DNA from: Pseudomonas entomophila L48
Lineage (GTDB): Bacteria; Pseudomonadota; Gammaproteobacteria; Pseudomonadales; Pseudomonadaceae
Direction: 5' to 3'
DNA: 64,000 nucleotides
Assembly: GCF_000026105.1 (NCBI RefSeq)
Contig: NC_008027.1
Span: 3,300,501-3,364,500 of the forward strand
Shown: piece after piece, positions 8,259-17,007 of the stretch
Numbering within the stretch: the first letter of the stretch is position 1
Layout: each line of letters opens with the position of its first letter
The notes under the pieces: model-generated
Told to the model about the DNA's origin: nothing
The model's input: the letters and a program-made list of their open reading frames with translations, nothing else
Database searches by the model: none
Program-made: the position numbers and the translations under genes

Positions 8259-8669
8259 ATGCCCCATCTGGTTCTGCTCTACAGCCCGGACATCGAAGCC
8301 GACGCCGACCTGCCGGGCCTGTGCCGCGCCCTGGCCGACCGCATGCTCGAACAACACGACGAAAACGGCCGCCAGGTGTTCCCCACCGGCGGCACCCGGG
8401 TGCTGGCCTACCCTGCCGCCCATGCGGCAATCGCCGATGGCCAGGGTGACTACGGTTTCGTCTACGCCAACCTGCGCATGGGCAGCGGCCGCAGCGCCGC
8501 AGTGCACCAGCAAGTCGGCGACCAGTTGCTGGCGGTATTGCGCGCGTACCTGGACCCGCTGCTGGCCCGGCGCCCGGTCGGCGTCACGCTGCAAATCGAC
8601 GAAAGCCGGGCCCAGGTATACGACGCCAAGCACAGCAGCCTGCACCCCCTGTTCACCCGTCAGCCCTGA
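8259..8669 (+). CDS. hpaF: HpaF, 5-carboxymethyl-2-hydroxymuconate delta-isomerase
   Basis: A 136-residue tautomerase-superfamily enzyme that isomerises 5-carboxymethyl-2-hydroxymuconate to 5-oxopent-3-ene-1,2,5-tricarboxylate. The mature family begins [12 protein letters not shown] and uses Pro2 as catalytic base; Pro2 directly follows the Met here. Other family-like stretches are [15 protein letters not shown] and [21 protein letters not shown]. Length is close to E. coli HpaF (126). It starts 11 bases after hpaD, with GGGAG as ribosome site, and ends 7 bases before hpaH. Confidence 0.9.
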   Translation: MPHLVLLYSPDIEADADLPGLCRALADRMLEQHDENGRQVFPTGGTRVLAYPAAHAAIADGQGDYGFVYANLRMGSGRSAAVHQQVGDQLLAVLRAYLDPLLARRPVGVTLQIDESRAQVYDAKHSSLHPLFTRQP

Positions 8670-8676
8670 GGTTTCC

Positions 8677-9480
8677 ATGCTCGACGCACACATCATCCAG
8701 CAAGCCGCCGCCCGCCTCGACCAGGCCGAGCGCTCTCGCGAGCAGGTCGGCCAGTTCTCCCTGGAACACCCGTCGATCAGCATCGACGATGCCTATGCCA
8801 TCCAGCGCGCCTGGGTGGCGCACAAGCTCAAGGCCGGCCGCCGCCTGGTCGGCCACAAGATCGGCCTGACCTCGCGGGCCATGCAGGTCTCCTCGAACAT
8901 CACCGAGCCGGACTACGGCGCGCTGCTCGACGACATGTTCTTCGACGAAGGCAGCGACATCCCGTTCGAGCGTTTCATCGTGCCGCGCGTGGAAGTGGAG
9001 CTGGCCTTTATCCTCGGCAAGCCGCTCAAGGGCCCCGACGTGAGCCTGTTCGACGTGCTCGAGGCCACCGAGTGGGTGATCCCGGCGCTGGAGATCATCG
9101 ACGCGCGCATCCAGCAGGTCGACCCGGTCAGCGGCGCCACCCGCAAGGTGTTCGACACCATTTCCGACAATGCCGCCAACGCCGGCGTGGTCCTGGGCGG
9201 GCGCGCCGTGCGCCCGGGCGACATCGACCTGCGCAAGGTGCCGGCGGTGCTCTACCGCAACGGTGTGATCGAGGAGTCCGGGGTATCCGCCGCCGTACTC
9301 AACCACCCGGCCAAGGGCGTGGCCTGGCTGGCCAACAAGCTGGCGCCTTATGACGTGGGCCTCGAAGCCGGCCAGGTGATCCTCGGTGGCTCGTTCACTC
9401 GCCCGGTGGCCGCGCGCCCGGGCGATACCTTCCATGTCGACTATGACCAGCTGGGCTCGATCGCCTGCCGGTTCGTCTGA
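8677..9480 (+). CDS. hpaH: HpaH, 2-oxohept-4-ene-1,7-dioate hydratase
   Basis: A 267-residue hydratase of the MhpD/XylJ/FAH-related fold that adds water to the hept-ene-dioate intermediate before aldol cleavage. Diagnostic segments are [32 protein letters not shown] (metal-binding E-x-E) and EIIDARI. The length equals E. coli HpaH. GAGG precedes the ATG at 8677. The open frame is longer upstream, but that part overlaps hpaF in another frame and was rejected. It is followed by a palindromic repeat pair before hpaI. Confidence 0.92.
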   Translation: MLDAHIIQQAAARLDQAERSREQVGQFSLEHPSISIDDAYAIQRAWVAHKLKAGRRLVGHKIGLTSRAMQVSSNITEPDYGALLDDMFFDEGSDIPFERFIVPRVEVELAFILGKPLKGPDVSLFDVLEATEWVIPALEIIDARIQQVDPVSGATRKVFDTISDNAANAGVVLGGRAVRPGDIDLRKVPAVLYRNGVIEESGVSAAVLNHPAKGVAWLANKLAPYDVGLEAGQVILGGSFTRPVAARPGDTFHVDYDQLGSIACRFV

Positions 9481-9507
9481 CACCTGCGCCGAGACAACAA
9501 AGCACCC

Positions 9508-9624
9508 TGTGGGAGCGGCCTTGTGTCGCGAAAGGGCCGCAAAGCGGCCCCAGCAACCATTGTATCGACACTGAAATCCTGGGGCCGCTACGCAGCCCTT
9601 TCGCGACACAAGGCCGCTCCCACA
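9508..9624. repeat. Palindromic repeat pair (TGTGGGAGCGGCCTTGTGTCGCG type)
   Basis: The left arm TGTGGGAGCGGCCTTGTGTC and its extension through GGGCCGCAAAGCGGCCCC are mirrored on the right by GGGGCCGC...CGACACAAGGCCGCTCCCACA. It lies between hpaH and hpaI and could attenuate or stabilise the operon transcript. Related copies are at 44010-44049 and 58575-58677. Confidence 0.85.
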
Positions 9625-9660
9625 TTTTTCCCGAATCCGCACGTTAAATGAGGCCCGCCC

Positions 9661-10461
9661 ATGCACATGCCCATCAACACCTTCAAGCAACGCCTGCGCA
9701 GCGGCCAGGCGCAGATCGGCCTGTGGCTCGGCCTGGCCGACCCGTACTGCGCAGAGCTGGCGGCCAACGCCGGCTTCGACTGGCTGCTGCTCGACGGCGA
9801 ACATGCGCCCAACGACCTGCGCAGCCTGCTCGGCCAGTTGCAGGCGGTGGCGCCCTACCCGGCCCAGCCGATCGTGCGCCCGGTGATCGGCGATACCGCG
9901 CTGATCAAGCAACTGCTCGACATCGGCACGCAGACGCTGCTGGTACCCATGGTCGAGAGCGCCGAGCAGGCGCGTGGGCTGGTGCGTGCCATGCGCTACC
10001 CGCCCGAAGGCGTGCGCGGAGTCGGCAGCGCCCTGGCCCGGGCGTCGCGCTGGAACAGCATTCCCGGCTATCTGGACCAGGCCGACGAGCAGATGTGCCT
10101 GCTGGTGCAGATCGAGAACCGCGAGGGGTTGGCCAACCTTGATGCGATCTGTGCCGTCGACGGCGTCGATGGCGTGTTCATCGGCCCGGCCGACCTCAGC
10201 GCGGCCATGGGGCACCGGGGCAACCCTGGGCATCCCGAGGTGCAGGCCGCCATCGAGGACGCCCTGGTGCGGATCCAGCGGGCCGGCAAGGCGGCGGGGA
10301 TTCTCAGCGCCGACCAGCCGCTCGCCCGGCGTTATATCGAGCTGGGGGCGGCGTTCGTTGCCGTCGGCGTGGACACCACGGTGCTGATGCGCGGGTTGCA
10401 GACGTTGGCCGGGGTGTTCAAGGAAGGCGCGGGGGCAACCGTTCAAGGCGGGGTCTACTGA
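9661..10461 (+). CDS. hpaI: HpaI, 4-hydroxy-2-oxoheptane-1,7-dioate aldolase
   Basis: A 266-residue class II, metal-dependent pyruvate aldolase of the HpcH/HpaI family. It catalyses the last pathway step, splitting the C7 diacid into pyruvate and succinic semialdehyde. Seen are [23 protein letters not shown] with [12 protein letters not shown] (catalytic His), [27 protein letters not shown], and the metal-site run [17 protein letters not shown] with [12 protein letters not shown]. The length matches the family. No succinic semialdehyde dehydrogenase is encoded nearby. Confidence 0.92.
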   Translation: MHMPINTFKQRLRSGQAQIGLWLGLADPYCAELAANAGFDWLLLDGEHAPNDLRSLLGQLQAVAPYPAQPIVRPVIGDTALIKQLLDIGTQTLLVPMVESAEQARGLVRAMRYPPEGVRGVGSALARASRWNSIPGYLDQADEQMCLLVQIENREGLANLDAICAVDGVDGVFIGPADLSAAMGHRGNPGHPEVQAAIEDALVRIQRAGKAAGILSADQPLARRYIELGAAFVAVGVDTTVLMRGLQTLAGVFKEGAGATVQGGVY

Positions 10462-10474
10462 CGGGCGCACCCTC

Positions 10475-10551
10475 TGTAGGAGCGGCTTCAGCCGCGATCA
10501 CCCGCAAAGCGGGTGCCAGACACCGCGATCGCGGCTAAAGCCGCTCCTACA
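10475..10551. repeat. Palindromic intergenic repeat (TGTAGGAGCGG type)
   Basis: Same family as 2571-2653, with arms TGTAGGAGCGGCTTCAGCCG and its near-complement ending CCGCTCCTACA. It follows hpaI and probably marks the end of the hpa operon. Confidence 0.85.
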
Positions 10552-10696
10552 GGCGAACCGCCCACTGGCAGCCTCGGTCAAGATCGCGGCAGCCACAGGC
10601 AAGACACCTACCGCCCGTTAGGCGCCCAATACCCCGCAACAGCCAGCGCTTGTGCAAGCCCTGCTTTCCAACAATTCCAACTGTCCAGGCTGCGCC

Positions 10697-11995
10697 ATGA
10701 TCAACATCGAAACGCCCACGTACTACACCGCCACCAAGAAGTACAACCTCAGCTTCCCCACCCTGGAAAGCGACATCGACGCCGATGTCGTGGTGATCGG
10801 CGGCGGCTTCTCGGGCATCAACACCGCCCTGGAGCTGGCCGAGCAAGGCATCACCAATGTCGTCGTGCTCGAAGCCCGCTACCTGGGCTTCGGCGGCACC
10901 GGCCGCAACGGCGGGCAGATCATGGCCGGCATCGGCCACGACCTGGAGAAGATCAAGGGCAGCGTCGGCGAACAGGGCCTGCGCGAGATCTTCGAGATCA
11001 GCGAACTGGGCGCCGGCATCATCAAGGACCGCATCGCCCGTTATCAAATCGACGCCGACTTCTGCCACGGCTACGGCTACATGGGCTTCAACGCCCGCCA
11101 GGAAAAGACCCTGCGCGCCTGGGAGAAAGATTTCAAAGCGATCAACAACAAGGACGAAATCCGCTTCCTCGGCGGCTCGGAGGTCAAGCAGATCATCGGC
11201 TCCGACGCCTACAGCAGCGCCCTGCTGCACATGGGCGGCGGCCACGTGCATTCGCTGAACCTGCTGCTCGGCGAGGCCCAGGCCCTGGTCAGCCATGGCG
11301 CGCGGATCTTCGAGCACAGCCCGGCCCTGGAGGTGCACTACGGCGAGCGCATCACCGTGCGCACCGGGCGTGGTTCGGTCAAGGCCAGCAAGTTGCTGTG
11401 GGCCTGCGACAGCTTCCTCAACAAGCTCGAACCCGAACTGCACGCGCGCACCGTCAACACCTACGCCTTCCAGCTGATGACCGAGCCGTTGTCGGACGAG
11501 CTGATACAGCGCATCAGCCCGATCCGCGGCGCCTACAGCGATATCCGCCCGGTGATCGACTACTACCGTGTCACCCGCGAGAACCGCCTGCTGTTCGGCG
11601 CTGCCACGCCGTTCGTGGAGCACATCCCGAAAGACCTCAAGGCGTGGAACCGCAACCTGATGCTGAAGATCTTCCCCTACCTCAAGGATGTGCGCATCGA
11701 CCTGGCCTGGGGCGGCCCGATGGCCACCAGCGCCAACCTGTTCCCGCAGATCGGCACCCTGAGCAACCGCCCCAATGCCTTCTACGTGCAGGGCTACTCG
11801 GGCTTCGGCGTCACCCCCAGCCACATCATTTGCAAGATCCTCGCCGAGGGCATGAGCGAAGGCTCCCGCCGCTACGACCTGATCAGTTCGGTCAAGCACG
11901 CGCGCATCCTCGGCAAGGACCATATCCGCCCGCTGCTGCTGACCGCCGGCAAGACCGTGCATCAGTTGTCGGGCTTCTTCAACGGCCGCCGTTGA
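10697..11995 (+). CDS. FAD-dependent oxidoreductase (DAO/PuuB-like)
   Basis: A 432-residue flavoprotein of the D-amino-acid oxidase/PuuB superfamily. The dinucleotide-binding motif VVVIGGGFSGINTALELAE is at about residues 31-49, and GGTGRNGGQIMAGIGHD follows. The C-terminal FAD site is NAFYVQGYSGFGVTPSH. PuuB-type enzymes oxidise amines such as gamma-glutamylputrescine; here, beside hpa genes and a FeaR-like activator, an aromatic amine substrate is a reasonable guess. The start at 10697 (MINIETPTYYTATKKYN) is preferred over a frame start 15 codons upstream. It is probably co-transcribed with the cupin gene 30 bases downstream. Confidence 0.8.
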   Translation: MINIETPTYYTATKKYNLSFPTLESDIDADVVVIGGGFSGINTALELAEQGITNVVVLEARYLGFGGTGRNGGQIMAGIGHDLEKIKGSVGEQGLREIFEISELGAGIIKDRIARYQIDADFCHGYGYMGFNARQEKTLRAWEKDFKAINNKDEIRFLGGSEVKQIIGSDAYSSALLHMGGGHVHSLNLLLGEAQALVSHGARIFEHSPALEVHYGERITVRTGRGSVKASKLLWACDSFLNKLEPELHARTVNTYAFQLMTEPLSDELIQRISPIRGAYSDIRPVIDYYRVTRENRLLFGAATPFVEHIPKDLKAWNRNLMLKIFPYLKDVRIDLAWGGPMATSANLFPQIGTLSNRPNAFYVQGYSGFGVTPSHIICKILAEGMSEGSRRYDLISSVKHARILGKDHIRPLLLTAGKTVHQLSGFFNGRR

Positions 11996-12025
11996 TTCCT
12001 TTTCCCACCAGACTGGAGAACCACC

Positions 12026-12391
12026 ATGACCCTCACCGCCGTCCGCCAGGGTGTGCAACTGTCCGAACTCGACGCCTGGGGCACCGTTGCCGACCTGGGC
12101 TCGACCATCCTCGAAGGCGAGGTCAAGTGCTACGGCAAGATGACCCATGGCGCGCCGACCGATCCGGTCAGCAGTGCCTATTTCGGCACCACGCAAGGCA
12201 AGTTCCGCATGGTCTACCCGTTCAGCGAGCAGGCGGTGATCGTGACCGGCGAGATCCAGCTGACCGACGAGTCCACCGGGCAGGTGACGCGCTACAAGGC
12301 GGGGGATGCCTGGTTCGTGACCAAGGGCACGCCGGTGTTGTGGGAGGTGTTGAGCGAGACGTTCGTCAAGCATTACCTCGCGGTTGCCTGA
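12026..12391 (+). CDS. Cupin-domain protein (EutQ/DUF861-like)
   Basis: A 121-residue single-domain beta-barrel protein. Residues 60-115 (GKFRMVYPFSEQAVIVTGEIQLTDESTGQVTRYKAGDAWFVTKGTPVLWEVLS) follow the cupin_3 pattern with GE, G-DAWFV and P-W turns. Such proteins often pair with PuuB-like oxidoreductases in polyamine or aromatic-amine gene sets, where they may stabilise an intermediate or bind a metal. It has no signal peptide. CTGGAG precedes the start. The exact role is unknown. Confidence 0.8.
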   Translation: MTLTAVRQGVQLSELDAWGTVADLGSTILEGEVKCYGKMTHGAPTDPVSSAYFGTTQGKFRMVYPFSEQAVIVTGEIQLTDESTGQVTRYKAGDAWFVTKGTPVLWEVLSETFVKHYLAVA

Positions 12392-12408
12392 TACCACGTA
12401 CACGTTGA

Positions 12409-12526
12409 GCGCCGCTTGCGCGGCGCATCGCGGATGAATCCGCTCCTACAGGTACGACGCGGATTATCGGTTCGCCCGCCAGCCTGTAGGAGCGGATTCA
12501 TCCGCGATGCGTCGCGCAAGCGGCGC
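12409..12526. repeat. Long near-perfect inverted repeat with 43-bp arms
   Basis: Arms at 12409-12451 and 12484-12526 match at 42 of 43 positions, with a 32-base centre. The inner part of each arm is the common TGTAGGAGCGGATTCATCC repeat; the outer part (GCGCCGCTTGCGCG) is specific to this copy. It lies between the convergent cupin and araC-type genes and could fold into a very stable terminator on either strand. Confidence 0.85.
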
Positions 12527-12552
12527 TTGATCCCCATACCGCCCAACCACTG

Positions 12553-13524
12553 CTAACGCCCCGCCATCAACGCCATTGCCCGAAAGTCCTTCGGCGACTG
12601 CTCGAACTGTTTCTTGAACGCCCGGCTGAAATGCGCAGAATCGGTAAACCCCCATTTGTAGGCGATGGAGGTGATCGATTCACGCTTGAGGAACGGGTTG
12701 GACAGATCGTCCGCACTGCGCTTGAGCCGCGAACGCTGGATATACCGGCAGACGCTGTCACCCTCCTCCTCGAACAACCGGTACAGATGCCGCACCGAAA
12801 TGCTCAGGCGTTCGGCCAGGTTGGCTGGTGTCAGGCCGGGCTGGCCCAGTGACTCGTCGATGACCTTCTGCACGTAGCCGCGCAGGTTGCCGCCACTGAG
12901 GCCCGACAGCGCGCCGGGGTTGTCGTCGACCCGTTCGAAGCCCGGCTCCAACAGGGCGATGAAGGCCGCCTGCAGGGCCTCGCCTTGCGTGCCACCGGTA
13001 TCGTCCCCTTCGCGGCACAGCTGGTCCATCAGCAGGTGCAGCATGCGCCCGCAGGCGTTGGTCGAGGAGATCTTGCCGAAGGTCGCCCCCGGCCCGGTCA
13101 CGTGCTTGCGCACCTGCTCGCGGGACAGCGCCAGCGAGACATGCTCGATCAACCCGAACGGGGTGATTTCACAAGGCCCCACCGAGTCCATCAGCAGCAG
13201 CTCGCCGGGCGACAGCTGGATGCTGACGCCGCCCTGGGTGATCTGCGAATAGCCCATGCGCTGGCTGACCAGGAAACAGTGCTGGTCGTCGTCGCGGTCG
13301 GGGTTGTCGCCCAGGCGGCGGATATTGCCGGCGTTGGTGCGCAGGTTGGCCAGGGCCAAGCCGGCGCGGTTGAAGGTCGAGACCTCGCCGATGAACAGCG
13401 AGCGGTTGAAGGCCAGTTCGGTCTGGAACTGGCCACAGACCCGCTGCATGGCCGTGGTCCAGCGCTCCAGGCCGTCGTGGGCCGGGCTTGCGCGGTGCAC
13501 TGAAGCGGGCTGGGGCAAGGACAT
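12553..13524 (-). CDS. AraC-family regulator, FeaR-like
   Basis: A 323-residue AraC-family protein. The N-terminal AraC-binding-like domain (about residues 20-190, with FNRAGLALANLRTNAGNIRR and SPGELLLMDS) matches the FeaR type. The C-terminal double helix-turn-helix contains LAERLSISVRHLYRLFEEEG and SITSIAYKWGFTDSAHFSRAFKKQF. FeaR activates amine oxidase and phenylacetaldehyde dehydrogenase genes in E. coli. Start 13524 is chosen because GGAGG lies 6 bases upstream. It probably controls the convergent FAD-oxidoreductase/cupin unit or the divergent-side permease and hydroxylase genes. Confidence 0.83.
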   Translation of the reverse strand: MSLPQPASVHRASPAHDGLERWTTAMQRVCGQFQTELAFNRSLFIGEVSTFNRAGLALANLRTNAGNIRRLGDNPDRDDDQHCFLVSQRMGYSQITQGGVSIQLSPGELLLMDSVGPCEITPFGLIEHVSLALSREQVRKHVTGPGATFGKISSTNACGRMLHLLMDQLCREGDDTGGTQGEALQAAFIALLEPGFERVDDNPGALSGLSGGNLRGYVQKVIDESLGQPGLTPANLAERLSISVRHLYRLFEEEGDSVCRYIQRSRLKRSADDLSNPFLKRESITSIAYKWGFTDSAHFSRAFKKQFEQSPKDFRAMALMAGR

Positions 13525-13603
13525 GACAACCTCCACTCGCAACGATTGTTGTTATGGAGGCAATTGTTAACATGTTATCAATGAACGTACAACTGTCATC
13601 TCT

Positions 13604-13687
13604 TGTAGGAGCGGCTTTAGCCGCGATGCAGGTATCGCGGTGCCTGGCACCCGCTTTGCGGGTGATCGCGGCTGAAGCCGCTCCTAC
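13604..13687. repeat. Palindromic intergenic repeat (TGTAGGAGCGG type)
   Basis: Arms TGTAGGAGCGGCTTTAGCCGC and GCGGCTGAAGCCGCTCCTAC. It lies between the FeaR-like gene start and the end of the DUF3156 gene. Confidence 0.85.
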
Positions 13688-13702
13688 CAAGAGAGGTTGG
13701 AT

Positions 13703-14266
13703 TCAGAGACCGCGCAGGGCGTTCGCCAGGGCGTCGAAGGCCTGCCAGAGGTGACAGCACTGCTCGCCAGCGAGGGGGATGTATCGACGGAAGGCTGGCA
13801 TGCGATTGACCACCTCACTGGCGCCCATGTGCTCCAGGGTCACCTGCCATTGGCCATCGTGGCACTCGATGGCCAGGCGCTTGAAGTCCAAGGGCATCAA
13901 GGTGGCGTGAACCTCTTCGAGGCGTGACTCGAGCGCCTCGAACAATTCCTGGTCGCCGCCACGCAGACGGCACGTCAGGCCAGTGCGGCGCAGCGCACCC
14001 GTATGATGCAGCTCGGCCCGCAGCGTGCCCTGCCTCAAGGCAGGCACGCGCAGGATGAACTCGCACATCACCAGATGCATCAGCAGATGACGCTCGGTAC
14101 GCTCGCGCACTTCGATCCGCGGGCCATCCTCGCGGTAGGTAAACGATGCTGCGGATTGCAAATCCGTCAATCCCAGGTTTCGCCACACTCGCTGCAAGGT
14201 CGCCCCTGGCCGGTATCCAGCCGGGGCACGCGGCCCTGTCAGGCGCTCAAGCCAGCTTGCCGACAT
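13703..14266 (-). CDS. DUF3156 family protein
   Basis: A 187-residue soluble protein beginning MSASWLERLTGPRAPAGYRPG. It matches the DUF3156 family, which in pseudomonads is regularly the downstream partner of an APC-type permease; no function has been established that I know of. Mixed helix and strand, no membrane segment or signal peptide. The ATG at 14266 lies inside the permease gene, so the two frames overlap by 20 bases and translation is probably coupled. The longer open frame up to 14407 is antisense-like composition within the permease and was not used. Confidence 0.75.
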   Translation of the reverse strand: MSASWLERLTGPRAPAGYRPGATLQRVWRNLGLTDLQSAASFTYREDGPRIEVRERTERHLLMHLVMCEFILRVPALRQGTLRAELHHTGALRRTGLTCRLRGGDQELFEALESRLEEVHATLMPLDFKRLAIECHDGQWQVTLEHMGASEVVNRMPAFRRYIPLAGEQCCHLWQAFDALANALRGL

Positions 14267-15746
14267 GCCGCACCTGCTCGCTGCGGGATTGGCCGGGCTC
14301 GGCGGCGAACTCTTTCTCCAGCACGTCCTCGACCCGCGCCGGCCTGAACGGGTTGACCTTCTGCACGCACAGCGTCCAGAACAGTGCATACACGGCAGTG
14401 GCGCCAAGCATCACGGCAAACGGCACGTACACATCGGCGGGGTTCATGCCCGGCGGGGTGATGAACCACATGCCCAGCAGGATACCGATGCTGGAGACGA
14501 TCTGCGGCAACGGAAACAGCGGCGAACGGTAGGCGCGCGGCAGGTCGGGGCGGCGGATACGCAGGATCACCACCGACAGGGTCACCAGCAGGTAGGCCGT
14601 GCTCCAGGCACACACCGCGGCCAGCACCAGGTGCAGGATATTGTCGGTGTTGCCGCCCAGGTACCAGGCGTGCAGGCAGGGGATCAGCGCCACCACCAGT
14701 ATGCACAGCAGCGGCGTCTTGAAGCGCGGGTGCAGGTAGGTGAAGACCTTGGGCAGGGCGCCGTCCACGGCCATGCCGTAGAGGATCCGCGGCACGCCGG
14801 CCATCAGCGTGTTGATGGTGGCGGCGCCGGCGAACAGGAAACCGATGCCCAGCCACACCGGGCCGATATCGCCCATCACCTGCTCGGCGAAGCGTGGGAT
14901 GGCCATGGGCGTGTCCAGCAGGTGCACGCCGCTGGCAGCGTCGAGCACCACGTTCTCCACCTGGCGTTTCATCGCCGCGCCATAGATGAACATGCAACTG
15001 GCCACGCCGAACAGCCCGAGGGCCATGGCCTTGGGCATCACCCAGGCCGAGCGGCGCAGCTCCGGAGCCAGCGGGGTAACGAACTCGCAGCCGACGAACA
15101 TGAACATGGCCATGCCCACCAGCGACAGGATGGTCATCAGGTCGGTCCCCACCAGCGACACCCCGAACGGCCCCTCCAGTTCGACGGCCGGCGCGGCGAT
15201 CACGCCGAGCACGCCGAATACCATCAGCGTGGTCCACATGCCAAAGGTCAGCACCACTTCGGCGCGGCCGAAGGCGCTGACACCGAAGGCGTTGAGCACG
15301 CCGAACACCAGCACGAAGCCCACCCCCAGCAGCCACGAGCCACCGGCCGATTCGGCGAGGGTGTTGAGGTGCTCGAAGTTCACCAGGGCCATCACCCCGG
15401 AGAGGATGGTCTCGGCGGTGCCGGCGAACACATGCACGATCAGGTAGGCCGACAGGGTGCCGGTGATGGCGAAGAAGCGGCCCAGGCCGCAGTTGATGTA
15501 GTCGTATACGGAACCGGTGGTCGGCAGGATCGCCGCCGCTTCGGCGAAGGTGGTCGATTGCGCGAGCATCATCACCGCGGCGATCACCATGGCAACGGCG
15601 AAGGCGCTGCCGCCGATGCCGAAGCCCATGGTCGCGGTAAGGATCACGGGGCTGGCCATGATCAGGCCGACGGTGCTGGCCAACGCGGTGGGGAAACCGA
15701 CGGTGCCGCGGTTCAGGTGCTCGGTGAGCTTATTGTTGATTGTCAT
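14247..15746 (-). CDS. APC-superfamily amino acid/amine permease
   Basis: A 499-residue inner-membrane transporter with about twelve hydrophobic helices, the usual APC size. The first helix carries the loop VGLIMASPVILTATMGFGIGG, where the unwound substrate-binding segment of APC proteins lies. Later helices include SLVGMAMFMFVGCEFVTPLAPELRR. Being linked to DUF3156 and the C1/C2 hydroxylase genes, uptake of an aromatic amine or amino acid is likely but unproved. The 3' end overlaps the DUF3156 start. Confidence 0.82.
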   Translation of the reverse strand: MTINNKLTEHLNRGTVGFPTALASTVGLIMASPVILTATMGFGIGGSAFAVAMVIAAVMMLAQSTTFAEAAAILPTTGSVYDYINCGLGRFFAITGTLSAYLIVHVFAGTAETILSGVMALVNFEHLNTLAESAGGSWLLGVGFVLVFGVLNAFGVSAFGRAEVVLTFGMWTTLMVFGVLGVIAAPAVELEGPFGVSLVGTDLMTILSLVGMAMFMFVGCEFVTPLAPELRRSAWVMPKAMALGLFGVASCMFIYGAAMKRQVENVVLDAASGVHLLDTPMAIPRFAEQVMGDIGPVWLGIGFLFAGAATINTLMAGVPRILYGMAVDGALPKVFTYLHPRFKTPLLCILVVALIPCLHAWYLGGNTDNILHLVLAAVCAWSTAYLLVTLSVVILRIRRPDLPRAYRSPLFPLPQIVSSIGILLGMWFITPPGMNPADVYVPFAVMLGATAVYALFWTLCVQKVNPFRPARVEDVLEKEFAAEPGQSRSEQVRHVGKLA

Positions 15747-15958
15747 GGGCGGGCCCTGGCTGGACGAGGAAAGTGCTATGCCGGGTTACTGTGGCCTGTG
15801 TCCATGGCGCTGTCTTGCCCCTGCCTGCCGCTGGCCTTGCAATTCTCTGCCAGCGTTGGCGAAAACCAGTGATTCATCGATATTGCTCAGCGCATTGCCT
15901 GGCACCGGCCTTGCCGGTGTTCGCCAGCAAGGATGGCTCCTACAGGTTTACAGACACC

Positions 15959-16043
15959 TGTAGGAGCGGCTTTAGCCACGACGCAGGCAACGCGATGGCC
16001 GGCACCCGCTTCGCGGGTGATCGCGGCTGAAGCCGCTCCTACA
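15959..16043. repeat. Palindromic intergenic repeat with degenerate neighbour
   Basis: A TGTAGGAGCGGCTTTAGCC-type palindrome. A decayed copy of another repeat (CACCGG...CCGGTGTTCGCCAGC...GGCTCCTACAGG) precedes it at about 15896-15946. These fill most of the 311-base gap between the permease start and the end of the flavin reductase gene; the remainder (15747-15890) shows no gene. Confidence 0.8.
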
Positions 16044-16057
16044 GGGGGCATTCCAAA

Positions 16058-16975
16058 TCAACGGGCGATGATCGCCTTGAGCACGGTCTTGAAGGTGTCC
16101 AACTGTTCGTGGCTGAACTGGCCAAACACCTGCTCCTGCTGGGTCTGGGCAATACCCCACAGCCCCTCGGTTGCCTCACGACCGTCCTCGGTCAGACAGA
16201 CCCGGCCATTATCCTCAGCCACCAGTCCCTTGCGCGTAAGGTTGGCCACGGCTTCGCCGACCTCGCGCTCAGGCATCGCCACCTCCCGCAAAAGGTCGGC
16301 TGGCGCGAGGCCTGCGTCGTGTTCCAGCACCATCAGCATACGGGCCTCGCTGGTGCGCAAGCCGGTGGCCAGTTGCCGGGGTTGGTAATCGCCCTGGTAA
16401 GCGCGCAGAGCCTGGGTCATCAGGTAGTACAGGTTGTGCTGCAAGCGGCCCTGGAAGTGACTGCGGTCATCGCCACGCGGGGCCATGCGCGGGTGTGGCA
16501 GGACCATGGAATAGGCGCCCTGGTGATAGAGCAAGGGCGAGCGGCCGAAGTCGTCGAACGCCAGCACCCTGCCCACCAGGATCCAGTGGTCGCCGCCATC
16601 GAGCTGCTGGAACGTCTGGCACCGAAAGCGCGCCGCGCAGTCGGCCAACAGCGGTGCGCCGCCCTCGCCCACCTCGTACTCGATGCCGGCAAAGCGGTCG
16701 TCGCTGGGGCGGGCGAAGGCATTGGACAGGTCGACCTGGTCAGCGGCCAGCACATTGACCGCGAAATGCCCGGCGGCCTCGAACACGGCGTGGCTGCTGG
16801 AGCGCTTGTCGATGCTCCAAAGGACCAGCGGCGGGTCGAGGGACACCGAATTGAAGCTGTTGGCGGTGACACCGACCTTGCGGCCGGCGGCATCGGCGGC
16901 GGTGATCACGGTCACGCCGGTGGCGAAGTTGCCCAAGGCGCGGCGGAACGCGCGAGCGTCGAACGAGGTAGTCAT
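16058..16975 (-). CDS. 4-hydroxyphenylacetate 3-hydroxylase, flavin reductase component (C1 type)
   Basis: A 305-residue two-domain protein. Residues 1-165 are a short-chain flavin reductase (FRRALGNFATGVTVITA, GVTANSFNSVSLDPPLVLWSI, GDHWILVGRV). Residues about 185-300 form a MarR-like winged helix (LRTSEARMLMVLEHDAGLAPADLLREVAMPEREVGEAVANLTRKGLV). This fusion is the hallmark of the Acinetobacter-type C1 reductase. There the tail binds 4HPA and relieves autoinhibition, so FMNH2 is made only when substrate is present. The gene lies 32 bases after the oxygenase gene, and CCGGAG precedes the start. Confidence 0.88.
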   Translation of the reverse strand: MTTSFDARAFRRALGNFATGVTVITAADAAGRKVGVTANSFNSVSLDPPLVLWSIDKRSSSHAVFEAAGHFAVNVLAADQVDLSNAFARPSDDRFAGIEYEVGEGGAPLLADCAARFRCQTFQQLDGGDHWILVGRVLAFDDFGRSPLLYHQGAYSMVLPHPRMAPRGDDRSHFQGRLQHNLYYLMTQALRAYQGDYQPRQLATGLRTSEARMLMVLEHDAGLAPADLLREVAMPEREVGEAVANLTRKGLVAEDNGRVCLTEDGREATEGLWGIAQTQQEQVFGQFSHEQLDTFKTVLKAIIAR

Positions 16976-17007
16976 GCAAGGCTCCGGATTCGTTGTTGTT
17001 CTAGGGC

